64,000 bases of DNA from Piscicola geometra (GCA_943735955.1 OX030960.1:5558535-5622534); one strand, 5' to 3'; shown: positions 12,093 to 24,291, counted from the first letter of the stretch. Numbers and translations are program-made. Notes: generated by a model from the sequence alone, not told the origin.

Positions 12093-15000
12093 TCATGCAT
12101 CGAGCAGGGCCCATGCGTCATCGTCAAGAGACTTCTTGGTGTCCTTCGCCTTAGAGGCCTTCACGTCGAGCGAGTCGAAGTCGATCAAGTCAGCCTCCGT
12201 CTTGGTGCTTTTCTTCACCGACGCCTTCACCGACCTTTTCGCCGTCTTTTCGAACGATTCACCCTTGTCGAAAGACACATCAGTCCAGCCATCTCCATCG
12301 TCCTGTTGACCATCATCGTCGTTGGAAGGGTATTTCTTGTCAGTTTCGAGCGAAGGAGGTAGGTTGAACTGCCCATCATCCTTGCTGTCTGCCCACTCTT
12401 CATCGCCCTCCCAGCTGTCCTGCCTGCCCACTGTGCCCTGGTAACTCTCAAACCTTCGTGTGTATGTGTTTGTGGCGAGGTGATCATGAATAAATAGGTG
12501 TATTGGCGTCAAGTTGAAGAGGTTAAAGAAATGATGATGAAGATGATGATGAAAATGATGATGATGAAAACGTTGATGATGAGAATGATGATGAAAGTGA
12601 TGATGATGATGAAAATGATGATGATGATAGTGATACACTATCATAAGCAGTGAGACGCACTGCTGAGTGGTGGAGCCGTAAGAGCTCTTGTGTTGTGCTG
12701 CTTGTTGTGGAAGTTGTTGTTGCTGCTCTCCAAACATCTCCTTCCATCCCTTGAAACCTGCTTCCTGGATCTGTATATTTTACATGGTGTATGTTTTTTT
12801 CCGTTTGTGTATCGTTATTTGTTCGTGTGTAATACACACTGTGTATGTTTAGTAGTGGTGTTTATATGTTTTTGTATTTGTAGATACTTGAGGGAAGTTC
12901 TGAAATATAAAGTTTAAAAAGACGCGATTGCGGTTTTTGAAGCATTGATTCATGGAATTCTAGAAATCCATGATTGGTTCTAAACTAATTATCTCAACAC
13001 AACCACAAAAACGTAACATAAAGACCATAGTGAAAGTCTTACAAATTGAATATAAAAACGATATATATGAAAAATAATTTATAATAACATGAGAAATAAA
13101 AACTAATAAATAATAAAATGAGGCAAAGAAATATAAAAATGAGACATACAAATAAAAAATCTGAAAATGATACATAAAAATAAAAAATATGAAAATGATA
13201 CATAAAAAAAAAGAAAATGATACATAAAAAAAAAGAAAATGATATTTAAAAACTAAAAATAAAATTTTGACAAAAACTAAGATTAATGTAGAATCTGACG
13301 AACTTTACTCGCGAGACCAGTGACCGAACTTGAAACTCCCGAAATCAGCTGCTTATCCTTCATCTACCAGAATCATTATCATGCCACAACATAATCATCA
13401 TAATCCTAATAATCATCTTCATTATCATCATCATCTTTGTGATTAAAAAAGAAACTAATAAATAAATAATTATTATCCAAGAGGCATTGCCGCGATCTAG
13501 TTCTACAGCGAGACAAACTTAAGCATACAAAAATCTGTCCAATAAAAATTGGAAAAAATAAGAGTCGCAAACTCAATAAAAAAGTAAAAATATATTTCAA
13601 AAAACCACGCTACACCAAACCTCATCAACAACAACATCAACAAAAACAATAAAAACGGCAACAACAACATCAACAACAACGGCAACATCAACAAGAACAA
13701 CAACCTTCTCGTTCAAGTGACTGCCCAGCTCTTTGGTCTTCTGCGTCGCCGTCACTGCCAGCGAAGAAGCCTGCATAGCAATAATAATAATAATAATATG
13801 ATATAATAATAAATCATCATTATCGTCCCCACCATCATCACTGTCATAACCATCCCCATCATCATCATCATCATCATCAGCACGACCTTCTCAGTGGCTT
13901 GAGAGGCCAGCTTGGAGGCTCCAATGGCGAATGAAGACCATCCCTGTGGAGTGTTGTTGGTGTTGTTGGAGTGTTGTTGTTGTTGAAGTTGTTGTTGGAG
14001 TGTTGTTGAAGTTTTTGTGTTGTGGAGAAGTGTTGTTGTTGTTGGTGCTGTCACTTGTGTTGTGGAGAAGTGTGTTGTTGGTGAGCGCTCTTGAATTTAT
14101 GAAAAAGCGCTATATAAATATATTTTATTAATTGATATTTATTGATTTAGTGTTTTAACTTGGTGGAAAAGTGTTTGTGTTGTGGAAGAGTGTTGATGTT
14201 TTAACTCGGGGAAAAGTTTTGGCACTACTACTAGTACTACTACTACTACGACTACAACTACTACTACTACTACTACTAATACTACTACTACCACTACTAC
14301 TATTACAACTACTCAGCATAGACTCACACTAGAAAGACTATCCCAGTAATCATCCTTCTTCGGTTCATTGACACAGCTTCCAAAGCCCACATACTTGCCC
14401 CCCTGGCTCGGATGCAGGTGGCTATGGCGGGGAAAGAATAAGTGCTTGTAACAAGAAGAAGTTTATGAGGCAGTGGCTTCCATAAATATCCTTTGGCGCT
14501 ATATTAAATAAACATCATAATCATCATCATCATTATTCCACCACTACACTCTGATTTTCCACCACCATCACTCACTCGGGCCTTGTGGCATTCTCAGCTT
14601 GCTTTCTGCTGAAAAAGTCTTCCTTGTGTCTTGAAACCATTTCCCTGTGATGAAAACAGCTAATTTCTACCATGTCATGCCATGCAACTTCAACTATAAC
14701 TTCAAATCCAACACTAGCAACTAGTTACAACTGTAGCAGCGGGGATGGCTTAGTTGGTAGACGTCGGACTTGCAACTTAAAGGTTGTCAGTTCGAATCCT
14801 TGGAAGCAACCGTGAACTATCATATACCTAGTGTATATGATGCGGTGTTTGCGACGTATGCATTGAGAGATGTCTACGTCGTGTCGAGTGGCGCCTTAGC
14901 GCATAAGAACCATGGTTCTCAGAACCATTGTAACATGGCATGCGTCTGTCAGGCTGTGAATAGTATAGACCAAAAAAAAAAGCAACACTATTAACCCAGT

Positions 15001-16037
15001 TGTTAGTTGTTAAGACTCTTTTTTTAAAGTAAAAATACTAAAACGTTTTTTTTTCAAGTTGAGTTTAAGATAAAAATACAATTTTTGACATTTTCTAAAC
15101 GTCACATACATCTTTGTTGAAATTGTAACCCCACCAACTTGTTGTATCCAGCTATGCTGTCTTCCATGGATACTCCATCAGAAGCTGAACAGCTTTGCAC
15201 TGAGTGCATGCTGCCAGCATCACCGTGATAGGAGTTCAGTTTAGGATAACTGGTCGAGGAAGAAAGACCGCCCGTAGTGTGAGGAGTGTAGTTGCGAGCT
15301 GATGAAGTCTCTATAGACCATGCTTCACCACGTGACTCCGTAGAGATCTGTGGTGTTTTGGGAGAATCCATTCACTAAGGTGAATTAAATGTAATTTTGA
15401 ACTTAAAATACTAACAAATATTTTAATTTATAAATTCTATTTGCTACAAATAGACAATCTTGCCTTGGCGCTTTATTATATAAACATCATCATCATCATC
15501 TTATGAACTACTACCTTATCTCTGTACAGGGCAGCTGCTCTGGTGTTGTACTTCTGGATGAGCGACATGCCCTTGTGAATGTCTGCCTGCGAGTGGAAGA
15601 ACTGAGCTGCCTTCTTGTTGCCTCCAGCCTTCATCTTCTCCAACTCAGTGTCTTTCCACTTGTCCATCGTTATTGACCTCACAAAACTAAAATGAGGGAA
15701 GTAATTCTTATCAAAATAATTTTGATTTTTCATTGGGAATTTTTTAGGCTTTCTTTCTAGTCCACCTCAAATGAACGCCAAGTCCTCTGTGCTTTCCTGA
15801 ACACTCCAGACAGATCCATATGCCGTAAGACACACTCGCCCATTGAGGACTGTGTGTAGAGCATTCAAAACACGACTGCCAAATTAAAATACTTTTAAAA
15901 AATTAAAATATGTTGATTATATTTATTGAATTATTGAATGAAGCGTGTTTTAATCTTAATTTTCATTCATCGCCAACATTGTTATCATCAAGAGATCTCA
16001 AATCCTTCAGAACTTTTCTGGTTCTTGGACTAGCCAT
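12093..16037 (-). CDS. ARFGAP1: ARFGAP1, ADP-ribosylation factor GTPase-activating protein 1
   Basis: Exons (5' to 3', minus strand): 16037-15978, 15875-15766, 15686-15515, 15347-15139, 14644-14576, 14406-14328, 13943-13887, 13770-13705, 13363-13304, 12770-12661, 12453-12093. They sum to 1353 nt, an intact frame of 450 residues (human about 406). It begins MASPRTRKVLK as in human. The ArfGAP zinc finger is C22-x2-C25-x16-C42-x2-C45, with the arginine finger at R50 (SGKHRGLGVHL). RSITMDKWKD and MKAGGN follow, then FFSRKQAENATRP, GGKYVGFG and GWSSFAIGASKLAS (about 234), the lipid-packing-sensor region that senses curved Golgi membrane. The C-terminus is Trp- and acid-rich, as in coatomer-binding tails. 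Known role: stimulates GTP hydrolysis on Arf1 in COPI coat cycling. The exon 3 donor could be 3 nt further on. Introns are full of trinucleotide repeats; one holds a SINE. Confidence 0.93.
12532..12645. repeat. (GAT)n trinucleotide tract in ARFGAP1 intron 10
   Basis: Imperfect GAT/GAA repeats that start about 20 bases inside the intron from the donor at 12660. They read as ATC/TTC on the gene's strand. The His/Ser-rich open frames crossing the tract are artefacts. Confidence 0.9.
13621..13880. repeat. CAA/CAT/AAT trinucleotide tracts beside ARFGAP1 exons
   Basis: Two tracts: CAACAACATCAA-type at 13621-13704, starting at the donor of the 13705-13770 exon, and AAT then ATC repeats at 13778-13880, filling the intron up to the donor of the 13887-13943 exon. 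On the gene's strand they read GTT and GAT from the first bases of each intron. Confidence 0.9.
14222..14312. repeat. (ACT)n trinucleotide tract in ARFGAP1 intron 6
   Basis: Imperfect CTA/ACT repeats reading GTA on the gene's strand, beginning about 15-20 bases inside the intron from the donor at 14327. Confidence 0.9.
14430..14542 (+). mobile_element. SINE 3' end with CAT-repeat tail
   Basis: The phrase TTTGGCGCTATATTAAATAA followed by CATCATAATCATCATCATC is the usual 3' end of tRNA-SINEs that finish in a short tandem repeat. A second such end (TTGGCGCTTTATTATATAAA, then CAT repeats) is at 15465-15500. Both lie in ARFGAP1 introns, opposite to the gene, and show how some trinucleotide tracts were seeded. 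Confidence 0.5.
14739..14985 (+). mobile_element. tRNA-derived SINE, family A, copy 3
   Basis: The best preserved family-A copy. Head: GGATGGCTTAGTTGGTAGAC (A box), anticodon-like loop CTTGCAA, B box AGTTCGAATCC. Core: TATCATATACCTAGTGTATA. Body ends in GCGTCTGTCAGGCTGTGA and a pure A run at 14972-14980. It sits in ARFGAP1 intron 4, antisense to the gene. The loop would give anticodon TGC (Ala), but the opposing stem is not paired, so this is not a tRNA gene. Confidence 0.85.
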
Positions 16038-17651
16038 TTTCTGAATATTTTAGTAACATAAAAAATAGTGATCCAAAAAGTTCAGAAGGGGAATTGATAC
16101 GACAGTTAAGATGACTACGTGGTTAATTGTACAATTTATTGAATTAATATATATGAATATTCATCATATATTTTGAATTAGTAGGTCAAAGTGATGTGCT
16201 TAAATACTGATTTTAGTTGTATTTTGGGTGTCTAACTCATAGATATAGTATCTTGTTGTTTGTAGGAAATCTATGGTTTAACTTATACGTTTTGATTTGA
16301 CATAATAATGATAGATTTGATTAGAGGATATTTAAAAAAGATTTAATAGGTTTTCTCGACACAATTAGACTTGCAAAGACTTTTTTACAATTTATAAATG
16401 AATTAAATCTAATAAATACAAATATATTCGCCCAATTTTCAAATTTACGAAAACAGACTTTTATTTGATAAAAATTTACTTATTAGTTTTTATATTCTTG
16501 GTCAAGTTCAATTAGTCATAATATAATAATTATAATAATTGTCGGTTTTTTATAACGCCCGGGAACGCAAATGAAGTGCTCTAAAAATTGATTTTATAGA
16601 AATTCAGTCACGATTATTATTATTGTTCGCCATAATTACCGCCATGAACATTATAATTTTAAAAACTCATGTCTGAACTAAGTGTCCAGAAACCCATTGT
16701 TTTTTCAACTAATGATGCTGTCTAAAGATAATGGGTATCCGAAAAATCTAGTATTTCTCGGTAATATATATGATATATAATATTGTATATGGGCCTTCAC
16801 CCATCACTTCCTGTTATTGAAAAAAATATTTTATGATCGTTGGCTACATAAAATTGGTTTAATGCCACTCACGAATTTTACGTCTACTTAAGTTCACATC
16901 AATTATTAATTTATGTTTCGATTGATTTCACAAATTGAGGATTTATACATTTTTATAACTTGCTTTTATTTTTTCGCTTTTTTTCAACTAAATACAAAAT
17001 GTAGAAAAATTCTTGAGTGGAATTGAACCAGTAATAAGTAACCAACGATCATAAATAAATGGTTTTAGGCGAAATTATTTAAATACGGAAGTTTAACATA
17101 GCAAGGCCTATTATACTGTATAATGTAAACATATGTACAAATTGTACATTGTACAATACACATTGTGTATGTATTTCCAGCTTATTTGACGATATAGATG
17201 GACACTTAGATCTTTAAAAAACAGTTTGTGTGGCAGAAGTTTTTTTATGTAGAAAATTCTGACACATTTCTTCTGCGTTACACAGGGAGGGCAAAGACAG
17301 AAAAGGCGAAAAAGCATTCGTCCACTTGGGAGATAAAGCTATTTTATGAATAATTTAAATTATAAATTGTTGTGGGAGACTGTATGTTAAAATTTTAGAA
17401 AACTATATTAAGTTGTTATTTTTGAAACAGATATTAGCAAAAGTTTTTTTATGGTATTATGAATTCTTTTAGTCACATTTTAAAATACAAAAACTTTTTT
17501 CTATTTATATTGAGTAGAAAGATTAATTAATTTGCATATTCTTAAATGTACGTGTTGTTTGCTACAGAAGTTTGGGGTTGAAGTTTACAAACTACAAGTA
17601 TTAATTTAAAATTAAAGAAAACAGTAAGTTGTTTATAAAAAAAATATTAAA
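16038..17651. other. Intergenic region upstream of ARFGAP1
   Basis: AT-rich, with no supportable gene. It contains a 40-bp fragment of the variant SINE end at 16538-16580 (AACGCCCGGGAACGCAAATG). The ARFGAP1 promoter must lie at its left edge, but I see no clear core element. Confidence 0.5.
16538..16580 (-). mobile_element. SINE family A fragment, variant 3' end only
   Basis: It matches the far end of the SINE at 9525-9713: CCGTTTTGTATAGCGCCCGG there, CGGTTTTTTATAACGCCCGG here. No head or core remains. Confidence 0.55.
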
Positions 17652-17786
17652 TTATTCATCACTGTCACAGTCATGGCACATGTAGTGGTCACTGCCCTCT
17701 TTAAACTCCGTTTGTGACCCCCTCTTGCATTTTAGACATTGAATCCTGTCTTCGTCAAACGATTCGCTGCAAACTAGACAGATGCC
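17652..17786 (-). pseudogene. C-terminal zinc-binding fragment of a pogo/Tigger-like transposase
   Basis: A 44-codon frame follows a possible acceptor and ends in a stop. It contains CLVC, IQCLKCK and YMCHDC, the Cys spacing of the PHD-like C-terminal finger carried by some pogo/Jerky-type transposases (usual form: C-x2-C, then W-x-x-C-x2-C with W-H, then C-x2-C). The Trp/His that normally follow the second pair are gone. No catalytic DDE part is visible nearby, so I treat it as a fragment. It could also be the last exon of a host protein of the same ancestry. Confidence 0.4.
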
Positions 17787-18062
17787 CTATCAATGCATAA
17801 AGAGGTTTCAGATATTTTCTGGCTTTGCTTTTTTTTACATTTGTGAGTTCATTCTTTTCTGCGTTTAAATTCAGTTTTTTTGAAATTGTAGGTTTAATAT
17901 TAAAAAAAATACAAATAGAGCATTTTGATTGGTGGGTCTGTGAGAATAGTAAATGAAGTTTTTGATAGTTTTCATATTTTTTATAGAAAATTTGTTAAAA
18001 TAAATGAAGGGCTGTTTTGATCTAATATTTATAAAGTTCCTCAATTCAAAGAAACAACATCA

Positions 18063-20804
18063 GGAAAATAAATCTCCAAAACAACACTAAAACAACTTCA
18101 AAGTAAACTTGGTGAGAAATAGTTTGGAACAAATTGAAATAATTGTTCCCGTCAATCTCACAAAATAATGCTTTAAACTAAAGTTTGAGACATTTTCACG
18201 TTGTTTTCTAATCGCAATGAGACGTGTAATTAATTAACATTCAGTTGAAAAAAACATAATTTTTTAAGTATGTAGAGATTTACGGAAAACGAGATGCTGG
18301 CCTTGAGTTTAATGTTGGCAAGAATTTAGTGAAGACTTCCCGTGCAAACAAGTCAAGTCTTTTGAAACATGCAGGGATGTAACATGCCGAGTGAATTTCT
18401 TCTGCGCACCACTAGCTGCTTATCTATTTTAAATAATTATTTGAATAAAAAATAAAGTTTTCCAATGAATTATAAAAAAATAATCTAGTTTCCATTTTCT
18501 GTAAAATCGTCTATTTAAAATTTTTATAAATTTAATTCATTTTTGTTTTTGGCCATCAAACTAGGGGTGCGTCTAATACATGGGTGGCTTTATACATGGT
18601 GTTCTACGGTAGTAGACATATTTTTCAACTATGATGTTTCATTATATAAATTAAATTAATTTGTCATTGATTATTATAAATTTATTTATAATAAAAGAGA
18701 CCTATTACTAATTTAGTGTTCTATGCAAATATTAATGTTCTATCCATAATTCTGTGTAAATGGGATCAAATTCTTTTGTAAAAAAAACAACCCCAATATC
18801 ATATAACTTGTTTTAAAATAAATTGTAAAAAACGTGGCTAATTAAAGTATGAAAAATGCTCTAAACGTATTTTCAAAGTTTGCATTAGCATTATTTAAAA
18901 CAACCCCTGTAACATACAGCTACGGTCTCTTCTCATTAATGGAAATAAAATCCCCACTCTCCCAACAAACTAAAATCAAGTTTCAGTTTGTAATTAAATC
19001 AAGCATTGGATTGATATTAGTTTTCTCAAAAATCATCAATTTTTTTTAGCTCATTTCTTTTATCCCATAATTTCGATGGTTTTAGAATTCTACATATGTC
19101 TTCGTCTGCGCTTAAATCTCCGTCTCAATTATGAACAAAAATGGAGCTGATGGAGACGTTTGTGAAAACATGCTAGAGAGGCCTTTACATTTTCCACCTT
19201 CTTGACCTTGCCTTCTACAAACAATTACTTGAAAGTCTTGGTGTGAGCATTCCCTTGAGGCGTTTCTCGCTAGGAGAACACCATGGAAACCAACCACACT
19301 GCTATAAGTATGCCAAGCTTGAAAAGAAAGAAGAGGAAAAGGAAGATGAAGCAGATAGGGAAAGCCCGGAGAGCAATCTAGAGATAGAACAGGATGAAGT
19401 TGTTCTACTTCGCAAAAATGTTCTTCACACCATGGAAAATAAATCTCCAAAACAACACTAAAACAACTTTAAAGTAAACTTGGTGAGAAATAGTTTGGAA
19501 CAAATTGAAATAATTGTTCCCGTCAATCTCTCAAAATAATGCTTTAAACTAAAGTTTGAGACATTTTCACGTTGTTTTCTAATCGCAATGAGACGTGTAA
19601 TTAATTAACATTCAGTTGAAAAAAACTTAATTTTTTAAGTATGTAGAGATTTACGGAAAACGAGATGCTGGCCTTGAGTTTAATGTTGGCAAGAATTTAG
19701 TGAAGACTTCCCGTACAAACAAGTCAAGTCTTTTGAAACATGCAGGGATGTAACATGCCGAGTGAATTTCTTCTGCGCACCACTAGCTGCTTATCTATTT
19801 TAAATAATTATTTGAATAAAAAATAAAGTTTTCCAATGAATTATAAAAAAATAACCTAGTTTCCATTTTCTGTAAAATCGTCTATTTAAAATTTTTATAA
19901 ATTTAATTCATTTTTGTTTTTGGCCATGAAACTAGGGGTGCGCCTAATACATGGGTGGCTTTATACATGGTGTTCTACGGTAGTAGACATATTTTTCAAC
20001 TATGATGTTTCATTATATAAATTAAATTAATTTGTCATTGATTATTATAAATTTATTTATAATAAAAAAGACTTATTACTAATTTAGTGTTCTATGCAAA
20101 TATTAATGTTCTATCCATAATTCTGTGTAAATGGGATCAAATTCTTTTGTAAAAAAAACAACCCCAATATCATATAACTTGTTTAATAACAAATTTTAAA
20201 AAACGTGGCTAATTAAAGTATGAAAAATGCTCTAAACGTATTTTCAAAGTTTGCATTAGCATTATTTAAAACAACCCCTGTAACATACAGCTACGGTCTC
20301 TTCTCCTTTATGGAAATAAAATCCCTCCTCTCCCAACAAACTAAAATCAAGTTTCAGTCTGTAATTAAATCAAGCATTGGATTGATATTAGTTTTCTCAA
20401 AAATCATCAATTTTTTTTAGCTCATTTCTTTTATCCCATAATTTCGATGGTTTTTGAATTCTACAACTGTCTTCGCCTGCGCTTAAATCTCCTTCTCCAT
20501 TATGAACAAAAATGGAGCTGATGGAGACGTTTGTGAAAACATGCTAGAGAGGCCTTTACATTTTCCACCTTCTTGACCTTGCCTTCTACAAACAATTACT
20601 TAAAAGTCTTGGTGTGAGCATTCCCTTGAAGCGTTTCTCGCTAGGAGAACACCATGGAAACCAACCACACTGCTATAAGCATGCCAAGCTTGAAAAGAAG
20701 GAAGAGGAAAAGGAAGATGAAACAGATATGGAAAGCCCGAAGAGCAATCTAGAGATAGAACAGGATGAAGTTGTTCTACTTCGCAAAAATGTTCTTCACA
20801 CCAT
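18063..20804. repeat. Tandem duplication, two units of 1371 bp
   Basis: Unit 1 is 18063-19433 and unit 2 is 19434-20804. They are nearly identical, with scattered single-base changes. Each carries the same 66-codon frame (18849 and 20220), a transposon-end-like stretch (GTGCGTCTAATACATGGGTG, then CATGGTGTTCTACGG), and the start of the ST13 pseudogene. The left border and both junctions share GGAA, a microhomology typical of replication slippage or end joining. Only unit 2 continues into the rest of the ST13 pseudogene, so unit 2 keeps the original right flank and unit 1 the original left flank. Confidence 0.93.
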
Positions 20805-21087
20805 GGAAGATAAAAGACTTAGGGCTTCAATGCTTTGCGAGCCAGCCTCTACGTGCCTCTTAAACGTAGACTGCAACACGGCCTTGCAGCTCAATCACGA
20901 CTGTTTTGCCTAAAAGTGGAGAAGGAAAGCCTAAAGACTGCTTGGCAAGTGGGAAGACTTGAGCAAGGCATTTCAGATGGACTACGACGACGAGTGCAAC
21001 GATCCAAAGGCGAAAAGATACTTTTGTGAGACGGTGCTGTGTGATGCGTTAAATGAAATGAGTTTTGAAAAGAAGTCGACTTTTATT
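20517..21087 (+). pseudogene. ST13: ST13 (Hsc70-interacting protein, HIP) pseudogene
   Basis: A single frame reads through three stop codons (TAG near 20547; two TAA near 20911 and 20935). It follows HIP in order: ELMETFVKTC (HIP dimerisation helix), FYKQLLKSLGVSIP, the Lys/Glu-rich linker, SNLEIEQDEVV (HIP: SDLEID...), then VDCNTALQLNHD, KWRRKA and RLLGKWED from the TPR repeats, and MDYDDECN. About 50 residues are missing between linker and TPRs, and the DnaJ-like/GGMP tail is absent. No introns are seen, so a processed retrocopy is likely. A truncated first copy of its 5' part lies at 19146-19433 within unit 1 of the tandem duplication. The pseudogene stops where the hAT relic begins. Confidence 0.75.
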
Positions 21088-22500
21088 TCTTGTTCCGTCC
21101 CGTTTCCGAAATGATTTTTCCCGTCCCGTCCCGTTTCCGATGGGCTATTAAAATTTTGATTCTCGAAACCTTTTTACCCGGTCCCGACCCATTCTTGAAA
21201 AAAGAGTTTTTCTATTCATTTTCGCTGCCGTGTTCACCGGTCCCAAACTTGCTAGTCCTAAAACTTCTTAAATTGTATTATTTGAAAGTCAGAGAATATT
21301 TCTTTTTAAAAAATTAAAAAACACGATTTAAATTTCAAATATTTATTGAAATGAAAGTATTGAAGTTATTCATTGTTTTTAAGTAATTCAATCAAGTCTT
21401 TATTGCTTTACACACGGGTTAAACCATCAAAAGTTTCAGCTTTCAAATTAGAGGATCGTAGGTCGGAAGTTAAACAACCACATGTTGACAAATTCCATTC
21501 ACAGGGAATAGAACTTTCAGGTATACTAAAAAAATGTTTGGCTACTTCTTGTAGTATTGGAAAATTATTCTTTTTACTCTTATAAAATAAAGCATCTTTA
21601 TCATCTTCAATTTTGTTGGGACGTAATTGTGAATATTTTTAAAATTCATCATCTTCTGAACGTTCTTCCTCGTTCATTATTATTAATTCTTCAATAATGT
21701 TAGAAATATGTTTTTTGACAACATTCTTATTCTCTACAACTGCGAAACTAAAATCATTCGTATAATTTGATAGTATAAAAATTGTATTATAATTTTTACG
21801 TTATAAAAACAAACAGAATAGGTCTAAATAACCATCTTTTTTTTCTTAACAGCACTGCAGCTTGGTCTGGCTGTACAAAATGGAATTAAATTTTTACCTA
21901 ATAAATGTCTTGGTATTTATTTCTTTTTCTATCCCAAACTCTTTTCTCATTACTTTTTCATACTGGGGATGCAATAGGCATGCTGCCATATGAATAAGAT
22001 CAATGGGCATCTTTACTTTTTTCGAAAGGATCAACTGAGCAATCAACTGGAAATTAAAAATTAAAATTTAAAGTATTAATTTATAGAATTAAAATGATTG
22101 AGCTGACGAGTTTGATTTCATTTGAAAATTTTTTATCACCACCCATTTTTTTTAATCTACCTAATATTTGGACTCGCCATAACAACTTCAAATGTAATGT
22201 TGGAGATTTTGACATTGATAATGCAATGGTGGCTTCGTTATACATATATATTGCATTTAATACTTATTTTAAGTACGGAGTATCGATGAAATAGAGATTT
22301 CCATACTTAGGAGTTCACTGAAGAATAATTGTCAAAGAGTCCAATCCCAATAACTTTTATTCCCGTTTTTTCCCATTCCCGATTTGAATGTTGATTCCCG
22401 TTCCCGTTTCCATCCCAAAAGCCTAATCTCGGTTCCTGACTTTTCCGTCAAGAAATTAATTTTTATTCCCGTTCCCGCGGGAGTTCCGCGGGTTTTGAAA
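21088..22500 (-). mobile_element. Decayed hAT-type DNA transposon
   Basis: On the minus strand, about 21650-21390 encodes the hAT C-terminal dimerisation region: NNFPILQEVAKHF, then IPESSIPCEWNLSTCG and LTSDLRSSNLKAETFDGL, where active elements have IPATSAPSERxFS...G and RR.L. Further upstream, PIDLIHMAACLLHPQY (about 22010) matches the 'A..LDPRYK' region. Stops and shifts interrupt the frame. Both ends of the segment are rich in TCCCGTCCCG/TTCCCGTTCCCG words (21090-21170 and 22360-22500), like the subterminal repeats of some hAT elements. Exact terminal inverted repeats and 8-bp target duplication were not resolved. Confidence 0.65.
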
Positions 22501-24290
22501 GATGGGGATGGTAGTAGTTATAGTTTATTATTATTGGAAAAAAATTTTACAACTTAATTTTAGGTCTTCTAGTTTGAGTATTTTTATTGCTACTTACAAA
22601 TAGTTTAAGTGCCATCACCATTCAACATCAAGTGGTTTTGAAGCTTGTTCGGGTTTACGTCACGTCAATAATACTCGTCGTCGTATTGTTTGTGTTGAAT
22701 GCATTCAGTAGGTTCATTATTTTACATGAGCCATCAATTTATGAATGGTCAGATCCCGTCCTCCAGAAGCTTCAGGGCAGCGACCAAGCAAACAAAGAAA
22801 GTGAATTCATTTGGAATGAATTGATAAATGCTGGATTCTAAAGTAAGCGAAACTAAAACAATAGTTATCTCATAGAAAAAAGATAAAAAAACAATATTTT
22901 TTATGTCTTTTGAAGTCAAAAGTTTTTTCCTTCACTGACAATAGAAAATGTTAAAAGTTTCATTTAAATGAAAGTCTCAAACAGGTAAAAAAAACTATAA
23001 TAAATGTAAACTGAGAATGCATTTCGCCAAAGAGATTACAACACTTTTTCATAAAATGGATCCGCTTTTCAAAGTTCAGGTGTCTTTGCCCTGTCAAATA
23101 AGGAAAATTAAATCTGCCTAAGAGTTTAAAGATACTCTAATGGCATACGTAAAAAAAGAGTGATCAGGCAAAATGGAAATACGAACAATAACAGAAAAAT
23201 ATCTAAAACTTAAAACAAGTGGGTTTTTCTAGTGAATAAAAGGTTTACAATCTCACTTTGTGTGTGTTATTTATTGCGAAGAAGGGGGGCATAAAGAGTT
23301 GAATTTAGTGTCAAGTTTATTGTTTTGAAAGTGGACAAGTGGACGCTTCGAAATTTCCAAATCGAAGATTTTTCTCCACTTACTGCAATTTTTTATTTGA
23401 AGAACTTGATTTTTGAAGATTTTATTTGGTCTTTTAAACCGGTTTTGGTTTTGCAATATTATATTTTATAAATTCAAGAATTGATTGGATTTGGATAGAT
23501 TTGGATTTAGTTCTTAAAACTTCATTAGCTTTGTTAAATCTTAGAATGATTCATTTTTTTAATATGTCAATATTTTTTTTATAGTCAAAAACTTTGATTT
23601 GTGACATTACTATGACATAGGGTTGAAAATAGTTTTTAAATAGTTCCTATAAATGAAACTTCAGAAAAACGTCAATTTCAATTTTTAAAAAGACAAAAAT
23701 TAGCATAATATACATGAGCTCTTTAGAAATTAAAAAAGTAAAAGCAGTGCGGTTGCAAGCATTGCTATTACAAGACGGATGTTCCGCCATTCCATTAATG
23801 TTCTTTTGGCAGTTTTTTCCGAAAAGTATTAGACATAATGTGGTCGAGGAAATTTATAAAAATGGCTTCTTCGTTATATCAGGTTGAAATCTCACAATAC
23901 TTTATAAGCACGGGGATGCTGTAGAAGTAATGAAGGTCGCTAGACTTGACTTTATTTATCGGCCTTCATTTCCATTGTCCCGACGTTAAACTCAATATGC
24001 ACATGTAACGAGCCCTTTTCAGATGAGGCGGCAGTTTATCAAACGAATGTTCATGATAATGATGTCCTTGTTGAATTGTTTTCGCTATATATTATTATCC
24101 CCTAACTGGTTTTTTAAAACACTATATAATTCATACAAACCAATAGCCTTCTCAATAAATTTTGGATTTGGCGTTAGAAAACATTGCTGGTCTAACTTTT
24201 CTCCAGAATAAAAACTATTTGCGCAAGGTGTCACATTTCTATCGAGGAGCCTTTCTTACGTTCTTCTGAGGCATGCAGAGCTCTCAAAAC
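22501..24290. other. Intergenic region
   Basis: AT-rich. A shared SINE tail lies at 22618-22700. The frame at 22587-22841 runs through that tail and ends in protein-like sequence (SIYEWSDPVLQKLQGSDQAN) which I do not recognise. No gene is supported. Confidence 0.45.
22618..22700 (+). mobile_element. SINE tail fragment, shared-tail family
   Basis: It contains GTGGTTTTGAAGCTTGTTCG, GGTTTACGTCACGTCAATAA and CTCGTCGTCGTATTG, parallel to 10262-10340 and 33601-33690. Confidence 0.6.
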
Positions 24291-24291
24291 G

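Noticed and set aside
12093..12837. A 214-codon frame joining ARFGAP1 exons 10 and 11 without splicing
   Set aside because: It reads through the GAT repeat intron. Splicing 12661 to 12453 keeps the frame and gives the family's sequence.
14739..14815. A tRNA-Ala gene
   Set aside because: The A and B boxes are tRNA-like, but the anticodon stem does not pair and the sequence is a SINE head repeated elsewhere.
18849..20420. Duplicated 66-codon frame (MKNALNVFSKFALALF start) as a gene
   Set aside because: It is present twice only because of the tandem duplication; no homology, codon signal or splice context.
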